Part shown: in pieces, positions 16,988 to 25,623 of the stretch
Layout: each line of letters begins with the position of its first letter
How positions within the stretch are numbered: the first letter of the stretch is position 1
Origin: Nocardioidaceae bacterium
GTDB lineage: Bacteria; Actinomycetota; Actinomycetes; Propionibacteriales; Nocardioidaceae
Direction: 5' to 3'
DNA: 64,000 bases
NCBI GenBank assembly: GCA_018672315.1
Contig: CP076053.1
Coordinates: 496,001-560,000 of the forward strand
Made by a program: the position numbers and the translations under genes
Notes under the pieces: generated by a model
Seen by the model: the letters and a program-made list of their open reading frames with translations, nothing else
Told to the model about the DNA's origin: nothing
The model's database searches: none

Positions 16988-17854
16988 GTGGTGACGTCGT
17001 CCCACCCCGGTTCCGCCCGCTCCGCCTGGTCCAGTCCCGGTCGGCCCGGCGCGGACGGCAGGACCGTCGGCGTCCTGCTCAGCCACGGCTTCACGGGCTC
17101 ACCCGTCTCGATCCGGCCCTGGGCCGAGCACCTGGCGACGGCCGGGCTCGCGGTCTCGGTGCCGCTCCTGCCGGGGCACGGCACGCGGTGGCAGGACATG
17201 ATCCCGACCCGGTACGACGACTACCGCGAGGAGGTCGACCGGGCCTTCTCGGACCTGCGGGACCGGTGCGACGTGGTGGTGGTCGGCGGACTCTCGATGG
17301 GCGGCTGCCTGACCCTCGAGCTCGCTGCTCGCCGGGCCGACGAGGTCGCGGGCGTCGTCGTCGTGAACCCCGCGGTCGCCTCGACGAACAAGCAGCTGAA
17401 GGCCCTTCCGGTGCTCAAGCATGTCGTCCGCGCCTTCCCCGGCATCGGCAACGACATCAAGGCCGGCGGCGACGAGGGCGGGTACGCCAAGACCCCGTTG
17501 CGGTCGTTGGACTCGATGGTGCGGGCCTGGCCGCAGGTGCGGGCGCTGCTGCCGGAGGTCACCTGCCCGGTGCTGCTGTTCAGGTCCGTGGAGGACCACG
17601 TCGTCGACCCGAGCTCGGCGCGGCTGATCCTGGAGTCGGTCGGCAGCGACGACACCCGCGAGGTGCTGCTGCGCGACAGCTACCACGTGGCGACACTCGA
17701 CCACGACGCCCCGACGATCTTCGAGCAGAGCCTGGACTTCGTACGCCGCGTGACCGGCTCCCCCCTCGGGACGCCCCTCGAGACGCCCCTCGAGACGCCC
17801 ACCGAGACGCCCACCGGGGCGCGAGCACCGTCGGGAGCCCGCGATGAGTCCTGA
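16988..17854 (+). CDS. Alpha/beta hydrolase, carboxylesterase or monoacylglycerol lipase type
   Basis: The product is 288 aa; GTG 16988 or the adjacent GTG 16991 may start it. The lipase-like triad is visible: oxyanion region LLSHGFTGSP, nucleophile Ser103 in GLSMGG, acid in SVEDHVVDP and His in DSYHVATLDHD. This matches the Est30/monoglyceride lipase group that cleaves short acyl esters. The C-terminus carries four copies of a Glu-Thr-Pro repeat from 12-bp DNA units. It is divergent from plsC (76 bp gap) and overlaps the next gene by 11 bp. A role in lipid turnover with the acyltransferase is plausible but inferred. Confidence 0.9.
   Translation: MVTSSHPGSARSAWSSPGRPGADGRTVGVLLSHGFTGSPVSIRPWAEHLATAGLAVSVPLLPGHGTRWQDMIPTRYDDYREEVDRAFSDLRDRCDVVVVGGLSMGGCLTLELAARRADEVAGVVVVNPAVASTNKQLKALPVLKHVVRAFPGIGNDIKAGGDEGGYAKTPLRSLDSMVRAWPQVRALLPEVTCPVLLFRSVEDHVVDPSSARLILESVGSDDTREVLLRDSYHVATLDHDAPTIFEQSLDFVRRVTGSPLGTPLETPLETPTETPTGARAPSGARDES
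17770..17817 (+). repeat. Four 12-bp tandem units (ETPL/ETPT)
   Basis: Four copies of gacgccc(c/a)(t/c)cga encode a Thr-Pro rich tail of the hydrolase. Repeat number may vary between strains. Confidence 0.85.
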
Positions 17855-18461
17855 GGACAGCGCCGACGACAGCGTCGAGGGTGTCGACGGCACCTCCGAC
17901 GAGGCCCTCGACCAGGACGCCGCCTGGGCCGCCATCGTCGCCGGCTACGGCGACCGGGTGCTCGGCGACCCCGAGGACGACCCGGTGGAGCAGGACGAGC
18001 CCACTCCCCCTGCCGGCCCGGCTGCCTCCGGCACCCCCGGGGCCGATGCCGACCGGCTGACGATCTTCGACCGTCCGACGTACGACGCGCGCCGTGCCTG
18101 GCGCCGCGACGCGGGCCTGCGCCGTCCCGACCGTGACACCGGTCGTGAGACAGGTCGACCCGATGAGCACGCCGGCCGCAGGGCCGAGGACGACAGCCCG
18201 CCCGAGCACGACGAGTCCGACGAGCGCTACGTGCCGCCCGAACCGCCACCGTTGCCCCGGCCTCGCGGGGCCAAGGGCTTCGCGTGGGTCGGGGTGATCG
18301 GCGTCCCGCTGCTGTTCCTGGTCCTGACGATCCTCGACGTACGCCTGGTCTCCGGTGGCGGGCTGCTGCTGCTCCTGTGGTTCATCGGCTCGTTCGGCTA
18401 CCTCGTGGGCACGATGCGCGACGACCCGGGCGACGGCTGGGACGACGGCGCCCGCGTCTGA
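17844..18461 (+). CDS. Conserved actinobacterial membrane protein, function unknown
   Basis: The product is 205 aa. The first 130 residues are acidic and disordered-looking. A YVPPEPPPLPRPRGAKG segment follows, a signature I recognise from small actinobacterial membrane proteins at this locus. Two transmembrane helices lie near the C-terminus (AWVGVIGVPLLFLVLTIL and GLLLLLWFIGSFGYLVGTM). The gene overlaps the hydrolase by 11 bp and is therefore in the same transcript. It converges on the ROK kinase gene with a 10-bp gap. There is no motif for an enzyme. Confidence 0.85.
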   Translation: MSPEDSADDSVEGVDGTSDEALDQDAAWAAIVAGYGDRVLGDPEDDPVEQDEPTPPAGPAASGTPGADADRLTIFDRPTYDARRAWRRDAGLRRPDRDTGRETGRPDEHAGRRAEDDSPPEHDESDERYVPPEPPPLPRPRGAKGFAWVGVIGVPLLFLVLTILDVRLVSGGGLLLLLWFIGSFGYLVGTMRDDPGDGWDDGARV

Positions 18462-18471
18462 GCCCGACCGG

Positions 18472-19431
18472 TCAGGTCCCGGAGAGCAGCGCGTACGCCC
18501 CGAGCCCCGCCCCGACGCAACCCGCCTCGGACCCGAGGCCACCGGCCACCACGCGTGGCTGGGAACGGTGTGCCGCACCCGGCAGGAACTCCTGCAGCCG
18601 ACGACGGGCCGGCTCCAGCAGCAGCTCACCGGCTGCTGAGACACCGCCGCCGATGACCAGCAGGCCCGGGTCGAACGCGGCCACGAGCGCCGCGAGGCCC
18701 TCACCCAGGCGTTCGCCGATCTCCGTGAACGCCGCGACCGCAGCCGGGTCGCCCCGCAGGGCGAGGTCGGTCACCTCGGGTCCTTCGAGCGCTAAGCCCG
18801 TGCGCTCGCCGTGCACGCGCTGCAGGGCGCGACCACTCGCGTACTCCTCCCAGCAGCCCCGCAGCCCGCACGGGCACGCCCGTCCCTCGGGCACGAGTCG
18901 TACGTGCCCGAGCTCCCCGGCCATGCCACCCGCACCCCGCACCAGACGGCCGCCCAGCAGCAGGGAGGCGCCGATCCCGGTGCCGAGCGCGACCAGGGCC
19001 GCGTCGGCGACGTCGGCGGCGGCCCCGACGCGGTGCTCGCCCCACAGGGCGGCGTTGGCGTCGTTGTCCATGCGTACGGGCACCGCGAAGCGCCGCTCGA
19101 ACGTGCGCCGCACCGGGGCGTCGCGCCAGCTCAGATGAGGGGCGAAAGTGACCGTCTCGCCCTGCGCGTCCACGAATCCCGCCACCGCCAGCCCCAGCGC
19201 GAGCAACGTCTCACCGTCGAGTACGGCGGAGACCGCACCGGCGACGGCCTCCTCGAGCTCGGCCGGGTCACCGTCGCGTGCCGGGGTCGGCACCCGCACC
19301 CGGCGTACGACGCGTCCGTCGGGCTCGACGACGGCGGCGAGTGTCTTGGTGCCGCCCACGTCGACGCCGACGACCACTCCGTCGCTCGCGGTCCCGTTCC
19401 CCGCGCCGCCCGCCCTCCTCACGGGGCTCAC
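18472..19431 (-). CDS. ROK family sugar kinase (glucokinase-like), copy 1
   Basis: The product is 319 aa from GTG 19431, where GGGAGG is directly upstream; the short spacing makes the start uncertain. The ATP-binding motif VGVDVGGTKT, the sugar-binding MDNDANAALWGE with LGTGIGASLLL, and the ROK zinc motif ELGHVRLVPEG-CPCGLRGCWEE are present. It probably phosphorylates glucose or a related sugar; ROK members may also regulate transcription, but there is no N-terminal HTH. A second ROK gene at 22254-23207 has the same motifs. The tadE/tadG pair lies between them. Confidence 0.92.
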   Translation of the reverse strand: MSPVRRAGGAGNGTASDGVVVGVDVGGTKTLAAVVEPDGRVVRRVRVPTPARDGDPAELEEAVAGAVSAVLDGETLLALGLAVAGFVDAQGETVTFAPHLSWRDAPVRRTFERRFAVPVRMDNDANAALWGEHRVGAAADVADAALVALGTGIGASLLLGGRLVRGAGGMAGELGHVRLVPEGRACPCGLRGCWEEYASGRALQRVHGERTGLALEGPEVTDLALRGDPAAVAAFTEIGERLGEGLAALVAAFDPGLLVIGGGVSAAGELLLEPARRRLQEFLPGAAHRSQPRVVAGGLGSEAGCVGAGLGAYALLSGT

Positions 19432-19466
19432 CCTCCCAGAGCGCCGACCGGCGGCACGGGATGCCC

Positions 19467-19478
19467 GGTAAAGAATCG
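19467..19478 (+). promoter_or_regulatory. Motif GGTAAAGAATCG upstream of tadE
   Basis: This 12-mer lies 36 bp before the tadE start. The same pattern GGTAAAGAnTCG occurs upstream of the pilin gene (34149-34160) and, in reverse, upstream of cpaB (27438-27449). It is AT-rich against a very GC-rich background. It is a candidate binding site for a shared pilus regulator or part of a promoter. Confidence 0.6.
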
Positions 19479-19514
19479 AAATTTCCGCGCCTCCCGGACG
19501 AATCGCCTCCGACG

Positions 19515-19961
19515 ATGGGTTGTGTGCGAGGGACATGGGCAGGCAGACGGACGGACCAGACCGGTGCGGCCGCGGTCGAGTTCGCCCTCATCGTGCCGCT
19601 GCTGCTGCTGCTGGTGCTCGGGATGATCCAGTACGGCTTCTACTTCTGGTCGCTGCAGGGGGGCGCCTCCGCGGCTCGCGAAGCCGCCCGCCGGGCCTCC
19701 GTCGGACAACCGACGTCCTGCGTCGCCTTCGCGAACGCGGTGTCGGCGAACCTGGACGGCCTGACATCCGGGGACGCGACGATCAGCCGCACCTTCTCCA
19801 CCGTGCCTCCCCAGCCCGGTTCGAACGTGGTCGTCCGGGTCGCCTTCGACAGCCACGACCTCAACATCCCGGTCGTCCCGTTCATCGACGGGGGCCGCAT
19901 CACCCAACGCGCCTCGGCTCGCGTCGACTACGTGCCAGACTCGACGATCGGCAACTGCTGA
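19515..19961 (+). CDS. TadE-like pilus assembly protein
   Basis: The product is 148 aa from ATG 19515; no clear ribosome-binding site exists, and an ATG at 19461 or GTG at 19524 is possible. The TadE signature is strong: [20 protein letters not shown] followed by [26 protein letters not shown]. One N-terminal transmembrane helix (about 20-45) anchors a periplasm-side domain with a Cys early and a Cys at the C-terminus. Such proteins are minor pseudopilins of Flp/Tad pili. The stop overlaps the tadG start by one base (TGATG). Confidence 0.92.
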   Translation: MGCVRGTWAGRRTDQTGAAAVEFALIVPLLLLLVLGMIQYGFYFWSLQGGASAAREAARRASVGQPTSCVAFANAVSANLDGLTSGDATISRTFSTVPPQPGSNVVVRVAFDSHDLNIPVVPFIDGGRITQRASARVDYVPDSTIGNC

Positions 19962-22225
19962 TGCCCCATCGGCTCACCGCTCGCGCACACGCGAGAGACC
20001 ACCTCCGCGGGCGACGAGCCTCCGACGAGCACGGCGCCGTCGCGGTGTTCGTCGCCATCCTGGCCTCGCTGCTCTTCGTCGTCGCCGCTCTCGTGGTCGA
20101 CCTGGGCAACATGTGGTCGCGGCAGAGTCGCGCACAGACTCAGGTGGACGTGGCCGCCATCTCCGCGGCGGGATGGGGTGCGGCACAGCGGCCCGCGGTC
20201 TTCCCGGCACGCACGTCGGCCGCCCGCACGGCGATGGCGAACAAGGTCGCCGAGTACCTCTCGCGCGCAGAGAACGACGTGACCGGCCAGACCGACCTCA
20301 GCGGCGCCGAGCTGCTGACCAACGGACAGACGACGGCCCTGCGGGACCGCGGGGCGGTGTGGTTCACCGCAAACGGTGAGGTCATGCACGTCAGCAGCCC
20401 GCAGGCGCGGGTCGACTTCGGTTTCGCCCGCGTCGCCGGCTCCTCGGGGGCAGACGTCGCCGCCGACGCCACCGTGCAGGCCTTCGCCGCAGTGCCGCCC
20501 GGCGACACCCTTGTGCCGTTCTGGGTGCCCGACGGCTGCGGGTACGGCTCCACGACGATCTTCGGCGCCCAGGGCCTCGCCGGCGGGATCCTCGGGGGGC
20601 TCGGCGACGGTCTGGGTGTCGGCGTCGGGCTCAACCGGGCGGCGCCCGCCTGGGCCGTCCGAGCCGCTGCCGGGGACAGCGTCGTGGTGACGCCCGCGTC
20701 CGTGCCTCAGGGGTCGACGCCCTCGGTCCAGGTCGACATCGACGGGCTCGGCAACAAGGAGAACTACCGCATCGTCCTGCGACGCGGACTGCTCAGCGAC
20801 GCCGTCTACCCGTCGGCGACGAACACCTACGAGGCGCGAGGCAACAACGGCGAGTCGCAGACGATCGCGGTTCCCCGGCGTGTCACCGACAACGCCGGCG
20901 TCTGGGACGTGCACGTCTACCGCGTCTCCGACCTCGGTGTCCCCGGGCTGCTGCCGATGGCCTCGGCCACCCTGGCCGTGACCGCCCCGGTGACCCCCAC
21001 GCCGAGCCCGACACCGACCCCGTCTCCCACGCCCCGTCCCACACCGACACCCACCCCGAGCCCCACGCCCAGCCCGACCCCCAGCCCGACCCCGAACCCG
21101 ACCACCCCGCCCGCCCCCGCTCCGAGCCCCGCCACCCTGGTCTCCCTCACTCCGCCCACGGGTCTGCAGGGCGTCGGCACGCCCGTGGTCGCCGTGGTCT
21201 CGGGCACCGGCGGGCAGGCCTACCGCCTGCGCTTCACCCTGGGCGCGACCGTGCGCGAGTACGGTCCCTTCACCGGCCCCGCCGCGACCCTCGTCCCCGG
21301 CGGCGACGTCATCGACGTCCCCGGGTCCTGGCAGGTGCGCGTGGTCCCGATCGCGAGCAACGCGTCCTTCTCGGTCTCCGACCCCGTCGAGTTCGTGGTC
21401 AGCCCGCGCCCGACCTCCTGCCTGGGTCAGGTCCAGGGCAACTTCGGCCAGCTCAACTCTCCCCGCCGCGACGAGTCCAACGGCCCCAAGGCGTTCCCGA
21501 TCAACATCTCCGAGGGACTCGACCACCGCATCGACCCGCTCGGCCCGGCGTACGCGGCCCTCACCTGCCTGCCCACCCCGCGCGTCGGGGAGCTGCTCGA
21601 CGACACCCCACGCGACGGCAACAACTGCATCACCGGCGACAAGTCCGGCAACGGCAACGACGGTCCGAAGGTGGCCGACGGCCTGCTCGGGAGCAGCTCG
21701 CTGACCGGACGCATCAACGCGGCCCGGCGCGACACCAAACCAGGCTGCAACGGCGGCACCAACATCGTGCTGGGCGGGCACACCCTGAACAACGACCTGC
21801 TCTCCTGCTACCTCACCGGCCTGGACCTGAACGGCAACCCCCTGAGCGACGGCGTCGCGCTGCAGCAGCTGACGAACGACGTGCTCGCGAGCCCGGCCCT
21901 GCTCGACCAGGACATCGTGAACTCACCGCGCTTCATCTGGATGCCGGTCGTGCCCGACAAGTCCAACGGTTGGCAGCCGGTGCTGCGCTTCGTGCCCGCC
22001 TTCATCACCAGCGAGGTGCTCGGCGTCAGCGCGCTGGGGGCCACGGTCTCGCTGAGCCTCGACAGCACCAACGGCGTCGCCTGCAACGGCAAGGGCGGCA
22101 ACTGCAACTCCATCGACCGCATCCAGGCGTTCATCTTCAGCCCGTACGCCATCGCACCCGAGGAGCGCTACGGCACCGCCCCGCTGCAGTCGGGCCTGCC
22201 GACGATCGTCCGGCTGATCGACTGA
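19961..22225 (+). CDS. Large TadG-like pilus-associated surface protein
   Basis: The product is 754 aa, far larger than a minor pilin. The N-terminus matches the Flp-assembly TadE/G-like domain: [31 protein letters not shown] with a helix at about 25-47, then [12 protein letters not shown]. Residues about 48-340 form an extracellular domain. A Pro/Thr/Ser linker (PTPSPTP repeats, about 346-389) leads to a C-terminal region of some 360 residues with several Cys ([35 protein letters not shown]). The linker and Cys-rich tail suggest a pilus-tip or surface adhesin; this is inference. Translation is coupled to tadE. Confidence 0.88.
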   Translation: MPHRLTARAHARDHLRGRRASDEHGAVAVFVAILASLLFVVAALVVDLGNMWSRQSRAQTQVDVAAISAAGWGAAQRPAVFPARTSAARTAMANKVAEYLSRAENDVTGQTDLSGAELLTNGQTTALRDRGAVWFTANGEVMHVSSPQARVDFGFARVAGSSGADVAADATVQAFAAVPPGDTLVPFWVPDGCGYGSTTIFGAQGLAGGILGGLGDGLGVGVGLNRAAPAWAVRAAAGDSVVVTPASVPQGSTPSVQVDIDGLGNKENYRIVLRRGLLSDAVYPSATNTYEARGNNGESQTIAVPRRVTDNAGVWDVHVYRVSDLGVPGLLPMASATLAVTAPVTPTPSPTPTPSPTPRPTPTPTPSPTPSPTPSPTPNPTTPPAPAPSPATLVSLTPPTGLQGVGTPVVAVVSGTGGQAYRLRFTLGATVREYGPFTGPAATLVPGGDVIDVPGSWQVRVVPIASNASFSVSDPVEFVVSPRPTSCLGQVQGNFGQLNSPRRDESNGPKAFPINISEGLDHRIDPLGPAYAALTCLPTPRVGELLDDTPRDGNNCITGDKSGNGNDGPKVADGLLGSSSLTGRINAARRDTKPGCNGGTNIVLGGHTLNNDLLSCYLTGLDLNGNPLSDGVALQQLTNDVLASPALLDQDIVNSPRFIWMPVVPDKSNGWQPVLRFVPAFITSEVLGVSALGATVSLSLDSTNGVACNGKGGNCNSIDRIQAFIFSPYAIAPEERYGTAPLQSGLPTIVRLID
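20995..21121 (+). repeat. Pro-Thr-Ser linker repeat in tadG-like gene
   Basis: Degenerate 6- and 12-bp units (ccgagcccg, acaccgacc and variants) encode a PTPSPTP linker, typical of cell-surface spacer regions. Confidence 0.85.
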
Positions 22226-22253
22226 CGCCGCCGGCCCCGGCCCCGGCCCCGGC

Positions 22254-23207
22254 TCAGCCGTCGGTGCTGCGTGCGGCCAGGTCCGCCGCGCCCACGACAC
22301 CGGCGTCGTTGCCCAGGGTCGCCGGCCGCACCTCGATGGCCGGTCGGTGGTCCGACGCCGTCAGGTGTGACGCCAGCGCTCGCCGGGTCGGGTCGAGGAG
22401 CAGGTCGCCCGCCTCGACGACGCCCCCGCCGATCACGACGACGCTCGGGTCGAGCACAGCCGCGATCGTCGCGGCACCGACGCCCAACCAGTGACCCAGG
22501 TCGTCGAAGGCCGCCAGCGCGAGCGGGTTGCGCTCGTGGGCGAGGGTCGTGACGAACGGTCCGTCCAGCGACTCGCCGGGAGCGAGCCGGGACATCACCT
22601 CCGCGGCTCCGTCCCCTCCGGCCGCGACACGGGTGCGAGCCCCGGTGACCAGGGCGGATCCGCTGGCGTACTGCTCGAGGCAGCCGCGTACGCCGCACGG
22701 GCACGGTCGCCCCTCGGGCACCACCTGCACGTGTCCGACCTCGGCGCCGAAGCCACGCGCCCCGCGCAGCAGCACACCGTCGTGCACGATGCCACCGCCG
22801 ACACCGGTGCCGACGGTGAGCAGCAGCAGGTCGTCCGCGTCCTCGGCGGCACCGAAGCGGAACTCGCCCCAGGCCGCGGCGTTGGCGTCGTTCTCCAGCA
22901 CCACGGGCAACCCGAGCCGGTCCTGCATCTCCTGCTTGAGGGGCACGTCCCGCCAGGCGAGGTTCGGCGCGAAGACGAGCGTGGTGCGGTCGCGGTCGAC
23001 GAAGCCGGCCGCCGCGACACCGACCGCGACGACGTCGTCCTCGGTCTGCTCGGTCAGCTCGCGGACCAGGTCCGCGATGGTGTCGCTGATGGCGCTGACG
23101 TCACTGGCCGGCGAGCGGCGGCGGCCCGTGGCCAGCACCTGCCCGTCGGCGGTGACGAGGCCACCGGCGATCTTCGTGCCCCCGACGTCGATACCGATGG
23201 CGGTCAC
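22254..23207 (-). CDS. ROK family glucokinase, copy 2
   Basis: The product is 317 aa. GTG 23207 has GAGGAG about 6 nt upstream and overlaps the stop of the CxxC-protein gene by 4 bp (GTGA). The motifs are IGIDVGGTKIAGG, ENDANAAAWGE, VGTGVGGGI and the zinc motif EVGHVQVVPEG-CPCGVRGCLEQY. The enzyme probably phosphorylates glucose with ATP. Its place in a SRPBCC - ArsA - CxxC protein - ROK operon resembles that of the streptomycete glucokinase locus as I recall it, so this copy is the better candidate for the housekeeping glucokinase. Confidence 0.93.
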   Translation of the reverse strand: MTAIGIDVGGTKIAGGLVTADGQVLATGRRRSPASDVSAISDTIADLVRELTEQTEDDVVAVGVAAAGFVDRDRTTLVFAPNLAWRDVPLKQEMQDRLGLPVVLENDANAAAWGEFRFGAAEDADDLLLLTVGTGVGGGIVHDGVLLRGARGFGAEVGHVQVVPEGRPCPCGVRGCLEQYASGSALVTGARTRVAAGGDGAAEVMSRLAPGESLDGPFVTTLAHERNPLALAAFDDLGHWLGVGAATIAAVLDPSVVVIGGGVVEAGDLLLDPTRRALASHLTASDHRPAIEVRPATLGNDAGVVGAADLAARSTDG

Positions 23208-23749
23208 GGCGACTCCTCCTCGTCGGTGCAGGCTCGACGCGTCCGTCGCGTGGGCGGTCGCCCCGGTTCGTCCTCCTCGTGCGGGCTCGTGCCCGGCGAG
23301 GCCCACCAGGGCGCACCGTCACGGCCTGTGGAGTCGTCGCCCCCGTCGTTCCCGTCGACGTCGCCGCCCAGGTCGATCTTCTCCACCGGTCCCCGGCGGC
23401 CTGCGTCCTCGGGGACCGGGGTGGCGAGCATCCCGGCGACGGCCGCGAGCAACGACGTCGTGGCGCTGGAGAGGTGTTCGCGCACCTCGGGAGAGGTCGC
23501 GCGCACCTTGGCGACGACGAGGCAGACAGGGCAGTAGCGACACTCCTCGGCCCCGGTGGCCAGGTGCCTGTCGACCTCGCGGAGCGCGTCGCCCATGCCT
23601 CCGGCGCCCGCCGCCGCGGCACCGGCGTACGTGCTGCCATGGTCCTTCGCCCAGTCGCCGAGCGCTCCGATCAGCTTGGCGGCCTCCTCGGAGACCGAGC
23701 CGACCTCGGGGTGCTCGGTCCCGTCCGGTCCGGGGGGTCCGTCGCTCAC
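23204..23749 (-). CDS. Conserved CxxC-motif protein of unknown function
   Basis: The product is 181 aa. GTG 23749 has GGGAGG 6 nt upstream. It overlaps both neighbours by 4 bp: the ArsA-like gene before it and the ROK gene after it. Residues about 20-50 form helices (EEAAKLIGALGDWAKDH). A metal-site-like ECRYCPVCLVVAKV motif follows, then a helical hairpin. The C-terminal third is acidic, Gly-rich and probably disordered. The position equals that of Rv2183c in M. tuberculosis. The double overlap argues that it works with the ATPase or is needed in fixed ratio; no function is known to me. Confidence 0.8.
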   Translation of the reverse strand: MSDGPPGPDGTEHPEVGSVSEEAAKLIGALGDWAKDHGSTYAGAAAAGAGGMGDALREVDRHLATGAEECRYCPVCLVVAKVRATSPEVREHLSSATTSLLAAVAGMLATPVPEDAGRRGPVEKIDLGGDVDGNDGGDDSTGRDGAPWWASPGTSPHEEDEPGRPPTRRTRRACTDEEESP

Positions 23750-24948
23750 GCCGGCCTCCCCTCGTCGGCCGCCCGCGGAGGAGCGGCGGCGTCCTCGGTG
23801 AAGCGAACCCGCAGGGCTCCGCCCTCCACCCCGGCTCCGACGATGCGCTGCTTGGACAACCAGGCCGGCAGGGTCAGCAGGCGCCGGTAGCCCGACACCG
23901 TCACGACCAGCTCGTCGCCGTGCCGGGCCAGGTCGACGTCGCCGCGCTGGGCGAAGGGCAGGGCCAGGCGCAGCTCCGCGCCGCCCTCGGACCTGCGTAC
24001 GCCCAGGGGGCTCGGCCCGGCGGGCACGAACGGGTCGCCGCCGTCGTAGACGGTGCGTGCGAGGTCCGCGAGCGCCTCGGCGCCCAACGGCTCGGCCTGC
24101 AGGTAGGGGCTGCTCCACAGCGGGAGCCCGCCGAAGGACTGCCGCACCTCCTCCAGCACGGTGCGCTGCGCGTCGACCCAGCGGGCACGCCACGGGTCGG
24201 CGCCGTCGGCGGGGAAGACGCGGTTGGCCACGACGCCGTCGACGCGGTAGCCGAACAGCGAGAGCGAGGTGAAGGCCCGCCGGGCCTCCGCGACGACGAC
24301 GCTCTCGGGGGTCAGCACCAGCCGTACGCTCGAGTCGGGCCCGGTCAGCAGGGCGTGCACCTGCTCCAGGTCGCGGTGGAGGCGCTCGAGGGCGTCGAAG
24401 ACCGAGTCCTCCGGCATCGGCACCCCGGTGGCCTTCACCAGCACCGGGCGCAGCGCCTTGACCAGGCGGCGCTCGGCGGGGAAGACCCGGTCCATGTACC
24501 AGCTGAGCGCCTCGGGCAACGCGAGCAGGCGCAGGGTCTCCGCGGTCGGGGCGCAGTCGACGACGACGGTGTCCCACGCACCGGAGACAGCGTGCTGACG
24601 CACCTCCAGCAGCGCCAGCACCTCCTCGGCGCCCGGGATGACGGTCAGCTCCTCGGCGGTGATGCGGTCGACGCCTGCGGCGTCGAGCACGGCGAGCAGG
24701 TACTTCTGCACCTCCGCCCATGACCGCTCGAAGCGTGACTGCGCATCGATCTGCTGCACGAAGAGGTCCGGCGCCACCTGCAGCGGCTCCGGGCCCACGC
24801 AGCAGCCGAACGCATCCCCCAGGGAGTGCGCGGCGTCGGTGGAGACCACGAGCGTACGGCTGCCCCGCTCGGCGGCGAGCGCGGCCGCGCCGGCGGCTGC
24901 GGTGGTCTTGCCCACCCCGCCCTTGCCGGTGAACAGGATGGTGCGCAC
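23746..24948 (-). CDS. ArsA/GET3-like anion-transporting ATPase
   Basis: The product is 400 aa. The deviant Walker A FTGKGGVGKTTAAAG opens the protein, followed by switch I STDAAHSLGDAF and switch II VVDCAPTAETLRLLALPE. There is a single ATPase half, unlike the tandem E. coli ArsA. The C-terminus has a small beta domain (LRLALPFAQRGDVDLARHGDELVVTV). No arsenical pump lies nearby. In M. tuberculosis the same position holds Rv2184c. It may deliver or regulate a client protein rather than export arsenite. The start is GTG 24948, 5 bp after the SRPBCC gene. Confidence 0.92.
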   Translation of the reverse strand: MRTILFTGKGGVGKTTAAAGAAALAAERGSRTLVVSTDAAHSLGDAFGCCVGPEPLQVAPDLFVQQIDAQSRFERSWAEVQKYLLAVLDAAGVDRITAEELTVIPGAEEVLALLEVRQHAVSGAWDTVVVDCAPTAETLRLLALPEALSWYMDRVFPAERRLVKALRPVLVKATGVPMPEDSVFDALERLHRDLEQVHALLTGPDSSVRLVLTPESVVVAEARRAFTSLSLFGYRVDGVVANRVFPADGADPWRARWVDAQRTVLEEVRQSFGGLPLWSSPYLQAEPLGAEALADLARTVYDGGDPFVPAGPSPLGVRRSEGGAELRLALPFAQRGDVDLARHGDELVVTVSGYRRLLTLPAWLSKQRIVGAGVEGGALRVRFTEDAAAPPRAADEGRPA

Positions 24949-24953
24949 GCCGG

Positions 24954-25403
24954 TCAGCCGCGCCCCTCGACGCGCTTCTTCAGACCCTTCAGAGCGGTGT
25001 CGACGATGACCTTCTCGGCCTTGCGCTTCATCATGCCGATCATCGGGATCGAGATGTCGACCTTCAACCGGTACGTCACCTCGGTGCTCTGCGCCGAGCC
25101 CTCACCACGGGGCCGCAGCACGTACGCGCCGTCCATCGCCTTGAGCATCTTGCCCTCGACGAGCTGCCAGGTGACCTGCTGCTCGGACCAGTCGTAGGAC
25201 AGCGTGTACTGGTCCTTCACCGCGGTCGCGTCGAGCTCGAAGTAGACGCGGTCGGGGCGGCTGGGGTCCGAGCCGGGCTCGACGACCTCCGCCTTCTTCA
25301 CCCCGTGCGCCCACTGCGGGTAGGACTCGAAGTCGGCGATGACGTCCATGACCGCCTCCGGCGGCGCGTCGATGACGATGCTCGACGTCGTCTGCTCAGC
25401 CAC
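24954..25403 (-). CDS. SRPBCC (polyketide cyclase/START-like) protein
   Basis: The product is 149 aa from GTG 25403, with GGAGG 6 nt upstream. The START-like fold is recognisable: TTSSIVIDAPPEAVMDVIADFESYPQW at the N-terminus, VYFELDATAVKDQYTLSYDW in the sheet, and a long C-terminal helix (KRKAEKVIVDTALKGLKKRVE). The family binds hydrophobic ligands in a deep cavity. The neighbour order matches Rv2185c. It heads a four-gene operon with the ArsA-like ATPase, CxxC protein and ROK kinase, and is divergent from the acyl-CoA synthetase. The ligand is unknown. Confidence 0.9.
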   Translation of the reverse strand: MAEQTTSSIVIDAPPEAVMDVIADFESYPQWAHGVKKAEVVEPGSDPSRPDRVYFELDATAVKDQYTLSYDWSEQQVTWQLVEGKMLKAMDGAYVLRPRGEGSAQSTEVTYRLKVDISIPMIGMMKRKAEKVIVDTALKGLKKRVEGRG

Positions 25404-25623
25404 GTGCTGCCTCCAGTCTGGGCGTGAAGTCCGGGCCTGATCGATGGGGCAGGAGCCTAGTCCACGTGGACGCCGCGTGGACGCCACCGGGGCGCCACGC
25501 AGAACTCGTGCCCGTCCCTGCCTTCCTGCCCGCTCGTAGGCCTGCGAACCCGCTAATCTCGGCGGGCCGGCCCGGCACCGGACCGGCCGACGTCCCGCCC
25601 CGCACCTGACCAGGAGCGCCCGC
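25404..25623. other. Divergent intergenic region, SRPBCC / acyl-CoA synthetase
   Basis: This is the longest gene-free stretch (220 bp). It holds the SRPBCC ribosome-binding site at one end and AGGAG for the synthetase at the other. TAATCT at 25554-25559 is a possible -10 for the synthetase; no matching -35 was found. A GC-rich dyad (ccggcccggcaccggaccgg) lies just downstream, around 25566-25590. Nothing else was recognised. Confidence 0.5.

Noticed and set aside
22226-22253. Terminator between tadG and the ROK gene
   Set aside because: The gap is a ggcccc repeat without a stem-loop.
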